Shown here piece after piece: positions 33,498 to 40,051 of a stretch of DNA of 40,051 nucleotides. The stretch is taken from NCBI GenBank assembly GCA_018241585.1, contig JAFEDN010000004.1, positions 1-40,051 on the forward strand, written 5' to 3'. The notes below the pieces were generated by a model that did no database searches, had not been told where the DNA came from, and saw nothing but the letters and a program-made list of their open reading frames with translations. Source of the DNA: Pseudomonadota bacterium (GTDB lineage: Bacteria > Pseudomonadota > Gammaproteobacteria > Coxiellales > Coxiellaceae). The translations under genes and the position numbers were made by a program. Position 1 is the stretch's first letter; every line of letters starts with the position of its first letter.

Positions 33498-33674
33498 ATG
33501 CTAAAAAAATCTAGTATTGGTATTTTATTATTTGCTTTTATGGGCGTAGCTTTTGCTGATACCTCGTATACTTGGACTGTTGGTGTTTCTGCTACTGCAA
33601 ACAGGTCTCCGATTACTCTTAATCCAGTTTCTTCAGCAGCTTGCAGTACTCAGGAAGATATCTGCTGGGCCTAA
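33498..33674 (+). CDS. small exported hypothetical protein
   Basis: The ATG at 33498, after GGGGG 5 nt upstream, gives 58 aa with a clear signal peptide (MLKKSSIGILLFAFMGVAFA, then ADTSY). The mature part would be only about 38 residues, with two cysteines (AACSTQEDICWA) that could form a disulfide. No family recognised. Its stop overlaps the convergent MBL gene end by 4 nt. Starting 33 nt after purT it may be cotranscribed. Confidence 0.6.
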   Translation: MLKKSSIGILLFAFMGVAFADTSYTWTVGVSATANRSPITLNPVSSAACSTQEDICWA

Positions 33675-34372
33675 ATAACCGGTATTTCGAGCCCATCATA
33701 GCCCACGGTTATGTTTATGTTGCTCTGTTTGCTTAAGGCTTTTATTTTCTTTCGAGCCAGTTGGATATCTTGATAAAACCAACTGCCGAAATGCACTAAG
33801 ACAAGATGCTGGGTAAAAGGTTGAAAAAAACGAATCAAATTGGGGATACCGGTATGTCCAAATAATTTGCCTGAAACCGGATGTTTTTTGATAAATCCTC
33901 CTTGATCAATAAAACTGGCTTCAGTAACCACCAAATCTAAATTTGCTAATAGAGCATGATATTTTTTTTCTATCCAAATCATATCGCCCGTATATAAAAT
34001 CTTTTTATTATCTTTAGTAATTAAATAAGCTTGCGAAGCTACTCGGTGGCTGTGAATAGTGGGGATGGGGGTCACCAAATAAGACCCTAGTTGTATTGGA
34101 TGATTGAATGGTATTACCTTGGTATTGCCATGAAATATTTCAGGTGCATAAATGGGCGTTGCAATACTCGTTGGTTCTTGTGGGTCTCTAACAAAAAAAG
34201 CATGATCAGGGTGAAGATGGGTGATTAAGATATAATCCGGCAGTTGCTCCAAAAACTTTTTCTCTCCACAATCTAATAAAATAGTCTGATCTAGTATAAT
34301 TCCAGAATGATTTGAGTGATATCGAGCACTCGGTTCTATTTCTCCTCGTGTTCCAAGTATTTTTAGATTCAT
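33671..34372 (-). CDS. MBL-fold metallohydrolase
   Basis: This 233-aa metallo-beta-lactamase-fold protein has the metal motif THLHPDHAFF (H52-x-H54-x-D56-H57), further ligands in TIHSHRVASQ and TGDMIW, and a final histidine in LVLVHFGSWF. It resembles the RNase Z/phosphodiesterase-like soluble MBL group; the substrate cannot be deduced. It lies 8 nt downstream of ghrA on the same strand, so the two are probably an operon. No strong ribosome binding site precedes the ATG. Confidence 0.88.
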   Translation of the reverse strand: MNLKILGTRGEIEPSARYHSNHSGIILDQTILLDCGEKKFLEQLPDYILITHLHPDHAFFVRDPQEPTSIATPIYAPEIFHGNTKVIPFNHPIQLGSYLVTPIPTIHSHRVASQAYLITKDNKKILYTGDMIWIEKKYHALLANLDLVVTEASFIDQGGFIKKHPVSGKLFGHTGIPNLIRFFQPFTQHLVLVHFGSWFYQDIQLARKKIKALSKQSNINITVGYDGLEIPVI

Positions 34373-34380
34373 GCGAATAA

Positions 34381-35337
34381 TTAGTAACCCTTTTGTAAAT
34401 TGACTAAATTTAACAAATTCTGCCCTTGCAGCATCCGATGATAATTATCGAGAATTTGTGGTAAAGCTGAAGATAAATTAGTCACGGCAGCAACGTGAGG
34501 GGTGATTTTTATTTTAGGGTGAGTCCAAAAAGGATGATTGCTCGGTAAGGGTTCTTGATTAAAAACATCCAAGTAGACTCCTGATAATTTTCCAGAGTCT
34601 AGTGCATTTAACAAATCAGTTTCTACTAAATGGCCTCCTCTGGCTAAATTGATCAGATAGGCGCCTTGAGGAAGTTGCGAAAAAAGGTCAGCGTTTAAAA
34701 TATTTTGCGTATCAGGGGTTAAAGGTAGCAAACAAACTAACACAGTGGTTTCGGCTAAAAAATGTTTTAATTGATCCGAGCCGTGATAACAGCAAATACC
34801 AGGAATTTTTTTTGGCGACTGGCTCCAGCCAATTACTTTAATACCCAGCGAATGCAAAGTTTCCGCAGCTTGGTTACCTAAAAATCCTAATCCCATGATC
34901 CCCACTTTTTTATCTAAAAGATTAAAAGGGGGGCTTTTATTCCAATATTTCTGTTTCTGGTTATCAGCCCATACGTCAAATCTTTTTATAAAAAATAGCG
35001 TCGTGGCTATTACGTACTGAGTAATTTCCATACGCATAGCAGGGTCTACAATCCTTACTATTGGAATGCTTTTAGGTAAGTGCGGGTCGCTTAATAGATG
35101 ATCGACTCCTGCTCCAAGAGAGGCAATACATTGTAATTTGGGAAACTTCTGAAAAATCCCCAACGGGGCCCGCCACGCAATCACAAAGTTGATATCATTA
35201 CAGTCACCGATTTCTGGATAGATACGTATATCTAAGTTGGGTTGTAATTGATGTAATTGTTGAGGAATATTTTGTAGAAAGTAATCAAATCTTTTTTGGT
35301 CTAGTTGGTCTCGGCCGATTATTAATGCGATAGCCAT
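34381..35337 (-). CDS. ghrA: glyoxylate/hydroxypyruvate reductase A
   Basis: This 318-aa D-isomer-specific 2-hydroxyacid dehydrogenase has the NAD(P) motif GIMGLGFLGNQAAE and the catalytic residues Arg (NLARGGHLVE), Glu (FNQEPLP) and His (TPHVAAVT). FWTHPKIKITPHVAAVT and the N-terminal part place it with GhrA, which reduces glyoxylate and hydroxypyruvate with NADPH. Length matches (E. coli 312 aa). The ATG at 35337 has only a weak ribosome binding site. Confidence 0.92.
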   Translation of the reverse strand: MAIALIIGRDQLDQKRFDYFLQNIPQQLHQLQPNLDIRIYPEIGDCNDINFVIAWRAPLGIFQKFPKLQCIASLGAGVDHLLSDPHLPKSIPIVRIVDPAMRMEITQYVIATTLFFIKRFDVWADNQKQKYWNKSPPFNLLDKKVGIMGLGFLGNQAAETLHSLGIKVIGWSQSPKKIPGICCYHGSDQLKHFLAETTVLVCLLPLTPDTQNILNADLFSQLPQGAYLINLARGGHLVETDLLNALDSGKLSGVYLDVFNQEPLPSNHPFWTHPKIKITPHVAAVTNLSSALPQILDNYHRMLQGQNLLNLVNLQKGY

Positions 35338-35426
35338 ATAAACCCAGGTAATAATAAGCTAATGTAGTTATATTAACATACTATATCATAGTGGACCTGA
35401 ATAAAAGGGACCTAAATATAGTCTGG

Positions 35427-35556
35427 CAGGGTTGCCTCATTAAAATTTAGTGACATCTGACTAAAAATATGTCATTTCATATGAGAAAGTTGGCTGGCTG
35501 GGATCATGAATTCTTGGATAGTGTATTAATGGCTAAATTTTAACGAGGCGACCCTG
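35427..35556. mobile_element. MITE-like element with 24-bp terminal inverted repeats
   Basis: The left end begins CAGGGTTGCCTCATTAAAAT (35427) and the right end, read in reverse complement, begins CAGGGTCGCCTCGTTAAAAT (35556). The two 24-bp arms match at 22 positions. The 82-bp interior has no ORF and holds a small TGACAT/ATGTCA hairpin. CCTGAATAAAA occurs at 35396-35406 and again at 35553-35563, but the first copy lies about 20 bp outside the left end, so it is not a simple target duplication. It is a non-autonomous element or a structured repeat. Confidence 0.65.
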
Positions 35557-36060
35557 AATAAAAATGTCAGTGGTTTTATCTACCTGCAAAATTCCGTTAT
35601 ACTGATTTAGCCTGTGAGATGATCCCTGAATTCAAGTAACCGGATAAGCGATTTGTAATTCCAGGGCGTCAGAACAAGCCTCAAAGAGGCACCCAATCCT
35701 GTTTTCAGGAGCGCCAATCGCTGTGGTGACGTCATGGGCTCTTCTAATGCCTTCTTATTGGGCATATTCAATAACAGTGTCTGGAATTTGTTATATCTCA
35801 GCAAACTATTAGCTACCGAACTGTTGAAATAAGGGGGTCAAATCCTGATGACTCCCACCAATATGTCAATTATTTATTTTGTCACAATAAATTTAGAACA
35901 TACTGCCTAATACGTGAAACTTATTGAGCCAAGAAGCCCATTAATAATGGGCTCAGAAGTCGAAGAACGATAGAGCAGAATACTGTTAGAAAATAATGTG
36001 TTAGAATCCGCTGTCCCGCCAGGCTGGCAAAGCAATCCGTTTAATAAAAAGGAAAAACTG
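35557..36060. other. interval with hairpin and possible remnant frame
   Basis: No intact gene is supported between the MITE-like element and the LRR gene. A 65-aa minus-strand frame at 35607-35804 (containing LALLKTGLGASLRLVLTPWN) has no ribosome binding site I can see and may be a transposon or gene remnant. At about 35833-35856 GGGGTCA-N8-TGACTCCC forms a hairpin, similar to the GGGGTC end at 2750. Confidence 0.3.
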
Positions 36061-39000
36061 ATGAAACAACCGGATATTGAATTAGCGGCTTTATCGACCG
36101 AACAGATATCTGCAACCCCAGTCAACCCAGCAGGGAAAATTGAATCGGTAATAATCGACGAATCAATCGTACCGCATGAACAAGAAATAAATGCTAGCCT
36201 AACCTTAAAGCCGAATGATCAATCCTCATTATCCCCTGAATCGATTCCATTAGCCGCAGAGCATAAACTAAGCTCCTCCACTGCTCCACGCGGCGAACTA
36301 CCCGAAGCCTTAGCCCCTATAATTTCGACTGATCCATTATGGGTTTTTCTCAATAAGCTGGATATCACGTCTGAAGATTTGCAGCGGCTGGGCATTTCCG
36401 AAGAAGGGTTGCAGCTTTTATTTCAGCAAGAAATGGCTTGCAGCGCTGGTTTTAAATGGAGTCGCTTTGAGCAATTGATTGACAATAGTTTGCATGGGCT
36501 GTTCCTATCCCAGCAAGATATCGAACCCGAAATAAAAAAAAGATGCCTACCACTGCGCGTATGGCCACAAGAACAATCCATTTTATTACGCCGTCGAGTG
36601 GGATTACGGAAAGCCTATGCGGTCAGTAAATTGGTGGATGGTATTCAGTTTGGGATGTTGGAATTCGTGCGTCTGTTCGTGCTGTCCATGCTGCTGTACC
36701 GGTTAGGCTCCTGGGCTAGTTCCGGCCAACGAGATTTTGGTGCTTTTAAAGCGATTTTTACCGGCAATAATCAAAAAGGGATTGACAGTCTGACCGGTTT
36801 AATGGCCAAGCTGAAACCCTCCACATTGAAATTTATTTTAACTTCACCTTTACTGTTAGGTGGATTGCAAAGCTTATGGGAATTTACAACCCTTCGGCAA
36901 GACAGCGAGGAGCAGATTGTACAACAAACTACGCGGTTAGCGCACTATGTGACTGACCAATCGAGTTTGTGGCGGGATGTGATACGCGAAATCATTCCAG
37001 TGCTTTCCCACTTTATCGGCAGTGCTGCGCCCATCGACCAGTTGACTCGGTCTCTAAATTGGAATGCCCAATTAACTGCAGAAAGCAAGCGTAATGGATT
37101 TAGTATCATCCATCAAATTGCTGAGCAGGGCAGAAAATTTCCACAATGGACAGCGATAGGTGCATTAGCTAAATTGACTCAGGGTATTGGTTTTAAGGAC
37201 TTTCTCAAACTTAAAGATGCAGGTTATCCAAAAGATGTTTTACTGCAACAATTGTTTATCAAAGAATCGGCATTGAAAACTTTAATAGCGCTTGCGCAAA
37301 AACGCCCGGAAGAAAGCGCTTTGAAAACAGCGCCACGTCGAATGGTTGCCAGTTTTTGGCTATGGTGGTTAGGGCAATCCACTTCCTGGATAAAACAACG
37401 TATTCCGTTTTTCACGCTCAAAGCCGGTTTATTATTCCTGGAAATTTATTTTTTCTCTACGATCGCCAACAGCCTGGTGAAAGCTATCGAATGTCCAGAT
37501 AAACCTGGGTTTCAATTGGGTGAAGGCTATTTACCTTGGGCTTCAGATTATTCTAGCAGTTGTTTTACTAGACGAATATCTCTCTTTACTCAATACGATT
37601 GTCTACAAACTACTCAACAACTCATTGCTGAAATTCCCAGATACCATTTGACTGATTTCGTATATCTTAATTTATGGGATAAAATATTAACGCTCACTGA
37701 TGCGCAAGCTATTATTCAAGCAGTGATCGCTCAAGGCGCCTCATTAAAGAATTTACAACTAGGCTGGAATCCAATCAATGAATTACCATTGAATTTTTTT
37801 GCTGATTTAACCCAACTACAGAATTTATCTTTATGGGGAGACCAACTTAGTTCATTAACACCAGACCTGTTTATTGGATTAAGCCAATTGCAAAATTTGG
37901 ATTTATCAAATAATTTAATCAGCAACCTATCACTTGGAACATTCAATGGCCTTAATCAACTACAAAGTTTAATGTTGTCAAACAACCCTCTGAATAAGAT
38001 AATTCCCGGCATGTTTTCAGATTTAATCCAGTTAAAGGTTTTAGATTTATACTCATCCAGTATCAGTAATTTATCTTTAAATACATTTACTGGCCTAAAC
38101 CAACTCCAATCATTAACGCTCCACGGCAATCCTTTGAATAACTTACAGCCTAATATATTTGCAGATTTAGAACAGTTAAAAAATTTGGATTTGTCTTGGA
38201 CAAAACTTAACAATTTACCCGTAGGGACATTTAATGGCCTAAATCAATTGCGATCATTGAACTTGGCCGGCAATTTCCTCACAGACTTGCCTTTCGGATT
38301 ATTTGCGGGCCTGGAGCAACTACAATCGCTGGATCTGTGTAATAATTTATTAAATAGCAGCGTTATGATCACCATTTTGTTGTCATTGCCAAAAACGCTA
38401 ATTTCACTGAATATTTCCAATAATCTTATAATTACTTTTCCCAATAATATTTTAAGCTTATGGCCGCCTGGCTTGCGGGTTTTGGCGATTGGTGGAAATC
38501 CATTTGTCCCTGCCATGCTGTCACCTGCCTGGATGAATAATTTTCCAGTGCAATTAACAGATTTTTCACTGGGCGCATCGTATTGTATCACCAATATATC
38601 TACCGGTACTTTTTCTAATTTTAGGCAATTACAATCATTAAACTTATCTTATAATCTTTTGAACCAATGGGCATCCAGCACGCTTTCAGGTTTAAGCCGG
38701 TTACAAAATTTGGATTTGTCTGGAAACTCGTTTACCGTTTTACTCCCAGGAGTTTTTGCCGATTTACTACAGCTGCAATCACTCTATTTAAGCAAGAACC
38801 CGCTTAATAATCTATCTACTAATGCGTTCTACGGGTTAATTCAATTACAACAATTGTTTTTATCAGAAACTCTTTTAAGTAGGTTACCACAACAGGTGTT
38901 TATGAGTTTGACACAGTTGCAGTCTTTAAGTTTGACTAATAATCCATGGCTATTGCAATTACCATCCGGTCTATTTTCTAGCTTATCGCGGCTGCAATTT

Positions 39001-39945
39001 TTAGATTTGTCTTTCAATAATCTGACTTCCATCCCTTTTGGATTGTTTACCAGCTTGAGCCAATTAAAGAAGTTAAATTTATCCAGCAACCAAATCAGTC
39101 ACTCACCATTGGGAGTATTAGCTGGTTTAAACCAATTACAAGATTTAGATGTTTCATTCAATGAGCTTAATCTTGATTTATTAAACAATCTCTCCGTGAA
39201 TTTCCCGTATCAAATTAATCTACTTTCTGTCTCTGTTTCTTCACGTAACGGAATTGTTTTTGATAAAAACGTCATTGAATGGGATATCAATCTGCTACCA
39301 TGCCTCACTCAATTAAGTGAAATTTGGATTAGTGGCGATATTGAAAGTGGGATAGAGAAATGGGGCTTCAGTTATATTCTCAGTATACATGACTTAGTTT
39401 TTCAACAACTTCTAAGAAACTCCTGTGAGGAGCAGCTTTGCCATGCCAACTTACCTCCTCAGAAACTATGCTCTGCCGTAACAACATCTCACTTACAAAC
39501 AGTAACCCCAGCAACGTACTCAGATCGCTTTTTGACTTCTGGGCAACCAAGAAAAGCCAAGATGCAAAAATCTTCATTGCTGGCTTTACCTTATTTTGAT
39601 AGCAATGCGGATAGTTTTTTTCCCAATACCTCATTAATAGCCGATGTCTCATCGACCATTCCTATTATCGCTAATTTTTTAAGGCAGGATGATTTATCTA
39701 AACCTGTCGTCGTCGGCGGAACTGTTCTCAGCGTCACCGTTTTGAGTATTTTACTTTATAAAAATTCCACCTGGGTCAAGGCCGTTGTCGATACCGGTTG
39801 CCAGATGATACAGGCCTGCTGGAAAACCACCACAACCACGGCTTCAAAGTATTTCGCTAAAACTTCATGGCGATCTACCCTATGGGGCGCACGCCCATAC
39901 CGACAGCAAGAAACCACTTCTCTAACAGCCTCTTTAGGTAAATAA
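36061..39945 (+). CDS. leucine-rich-repeat multi-TM protein
   Basis: The ATG at 36061 has AAGGA about 8 nt upstream and gives 1294 aa; the open frame begins earlier at 35998. Residues 1-100 are polar. Hydrophobic segments lie at about 197-216 (FGMLEFVRLFVLSMLLYRLG), 256-275, 455-474 (AGLLFLEIYFFSTIANSLV) and 1214-1232 (VVVGGTVLSVTVLSILLY). Between the last two, at about 561-1045, run some 20 leucine-rich repeats of mostly 24 residues (consensus LQxLDLSxNxLxxLPxGxFx followed by GLxQ), the type common in eukaryotic receptors. So a large LRR domain is held by membrane segments on both sides, which places it in the periplasm/outside or the cytoplasm. Repeats 3-8 are three copies of a 48-residue unit. 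Function is probably protein binding; enzymatic activity is not visible. Confidence 0.85.
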   Translation: MKQPDIELAALSTEQISATPVNPAGKIESVIIDESIVPHEQEINASLTLKPNDQSSLSPESIPLAAEHKLSSSTAPRGELPEALAPIISTDPLWVFLNKLDITSEDLQRLGISEEGLQLLFQQEMACSAGFKWSRFEQLIDNSLHGLFLSQQDIEPEIKKRCLPLRVWPQEQSILLRRRVGLRKAYAVSKLVDGIQFGMLEFVRLFVLSMLLYRLGSWASSGQRDFGAFKAIFTGNNQKGIDSLTGLMAKLKPSTLKFILTSPLLLGGLQSLWEFTTLRQDSEEQIVQQTTRLAHYVTDQSSLWRDVIREIIPVLSHFIGSAAPIDQLTRSLNWNAQLTAESKRNGFSIIHQIAEQGRKFPQWTAIGALAKLTQGIGFKDFLKLKDAGYPKDVLLQQLFIKESALKTLIALAQKRPEESALKTAPRRMVASFWLWWLGQSTSWIKQRIPFFTLKAGLLFLEIYFFSTIANSLVKAIECPDKPGFQLGEGYLPWASDYSSSCFTRRISLFTQYDCLQTTQQLIAEIPRYHLTDFVYLNLWDKILTLTDAQAIIQAVIAQGASLKNLQLGWNPINELPLNFFADLTQLQNLSLWGDQLSSLTPDLFIGLSQLQNLDLSNNLISNLSLGTFNGLNQLQSLMLSNNPLNKIIPGMFSDLIQLKVLDLYSSSISNLSLNTFTGLNQLQSLTLHGNPLNNLQPNIFADLEQLKNLDLSWTKLNNLPVGTFNGLNQLRSLNLAGNFLTDLPFGLFAGLEQLQSLDLCNNLLNSSVMITILLSLPKTLISLNISNNLIITFPNNILSLWPPGLRVLAIGGNPFVPAMLSPAWMNNFPVQLTDFSLGASYCITNISTGTFSNFRQLQSLNLSYNLLNQWASSTLSGLSRLQNLDLSGNSFTVLLPGVFADLLQLQSLYLSKNPLNNLSTNAFYGLIQLQQLFLSETLLSRLPQQVFMSLTQLQSLSLTNNPWLLQLPSGLFSSLSRLQFLDLSFNNLTSIPFGLFTSLSQLKKLNLSSNQISHSPLGVLAGLNQLQDLDVSFNELNLDLLNNLSVNFPYQINLLSVSVSSRNGIVFDKNVIEWDINLLPCLTQLSEIWISGDIESGIEKWGFSYILSIHDLVFQQLLRNSCEEQLCHANLPPQKLCSAVTTSHLQTVTPATYSDRFLTSGQPRKAKMQKSSLLALPYFDSNADSFFPNTSLIADVSSTIPIIANFLRQDDLSKPVVVGGTVLSVTVLSILLYKNSTWVKAVVDTGCQMIQACWKTTTTTASKYFAKTSWRSTLWGARPYRQQETTSLTASLGK
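37939..38370 (+). repeat. 144-bp tandem unit inside the LRR gene
   Basis: Matching points such as ACATT(C/T)AATGGCCT fall at 37939, 38083 and 38227, exactly 144 bp apart. Each unit encodes two 24-residue leucine-rich repeats, one ending in TF-GLNQ and one ending in F-DL-Q or F-GLEQ. The third copy has diverged most. The gene seems to have grown by unequal recombination within this segment. Confidence 0.75.
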
Positions 39946-39958
39946 CATAGTTAAACCG

Positions 39959-40051
39959 GATAGGTGCGAGGAAGGTCATCAGCAACATGAAATTTTAGAG
40001 ATTTTAAGATTATTGAATCCCAGTTTAGACGTCATTAGCAGGAACAATGGA
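39959..40051 (+). other. open frame running off the window end
   Basis: After the LRR stop one frame remains open to the window end and reads CEEGHQQHEILEILRLLNPS then LDVISRNNG. No start codon or ribosome binding site is visible upstream. It may be a decayed fragment or chance; more sequence would be needed to call it. Confidence 0.2.

Noticed and set aside
37741..39200. possible CRISPR-like array because of regular spacing
   Set aside because: The regular period is 72 or 144 bp, stays in frame and encodes leucine-rich repeats.
37224..39652. several minus-strand frames inside the LRR gene
   Set aside because: They arise from the repeated, Asn/Leu-rich LRR coding sequence on the other strand.
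1..40051. tRNA or rRNA genes
   Set aside because: I saw no cloverleaf-like sequence or rRNA motif on either strand by eye; a dedicated scan would be needed to exclude them fully.

Overview
The window is AT-rich DNA from a gammaproteobacterium. The mix of a few ordinary housekeeping genes with large ankyrin, leucine-rich-repeat and unrecognised proteins, many short unknown proteins and several decayed remnants is typical of host-associated Legionellales (Legionella, Coxiella, Berkiella or Aquicella relatives). That placement is inferred from gene content; no rRNA or tRNA gene is visible.

Layout. (1) 1-7.9 kb, accessory: an unrecognised one-TM protein, three unrecognised minus-strand proteins, a 950-aa ankyrin/membrane protein whose C-terminus carries a HEPN-like R-x4-H motif, an ankyrin remnant, and a DUF5710 + HNH-type gene broken by a frameshift. 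(2) 8.1-12.2 kb, metabolic operon: a YheO/DauR-type regulator, an SDR oxidoreductase, a PLP hydroxy-amino-acid ammonia-lyase, a RidA-type deaminase and a BaiN/YhiN-type flavoprotein, behind a promoter that overlaps a perfect palindrome. (3) 12.3-14.3 kb: an APC permease (minus) and a small CsbD-type stress protein followed by a 52-bp imperfect palindrome. (4) 14.8-20.9 kb: three consecutive plus-strand genes encoding proteins of 390, 1210 and 417 aa, probably one transcription unit. The 1210-aa one has C-terminal ankyrin repeats; all look like candidate secreted/effector or host-interaction proteins. (5) 21-24.3 kb: gloB, a trehalase that resembles fungal neutral trehalases more than E. coli TreA, and an exported L,D-transpeptidase. 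(6) 24.4-28.2 kb: an AAA/DUF4143 ATPase preceded by a 19-bp direct repeat, a 56-aa ORF, a multi-TM protein with a soluble C-terminal domain, and a CDP-glycerol glycerophosphotransferase-like protein. (7) 28.2-35.3 kb, mostly conserved: a second APC permease, a short D,D-carboxypeptidase, a YbgC thioesterase, map, purT, a small exported peptide, an MBL-fold hydrolase and ghrA. (8) 35.4-40 kb: a MITE-like element, a hairpin region, and a 1294-aa multi-TM protein with about 20 leucine-rich repeats.

The strongest leads are the ankyrin-TM-HEPN-like protein, the LRR membrane protein that grew by 144-bp duplications, the trehalase with a replaced signature arginine, the palindrome-controlled hydroxy-amino-acid operon, and the three-gene effector-like cluster with a duplicated C-terminal FF motif. 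No complete insertion sequence, CRISPR array or tRNA was seen.
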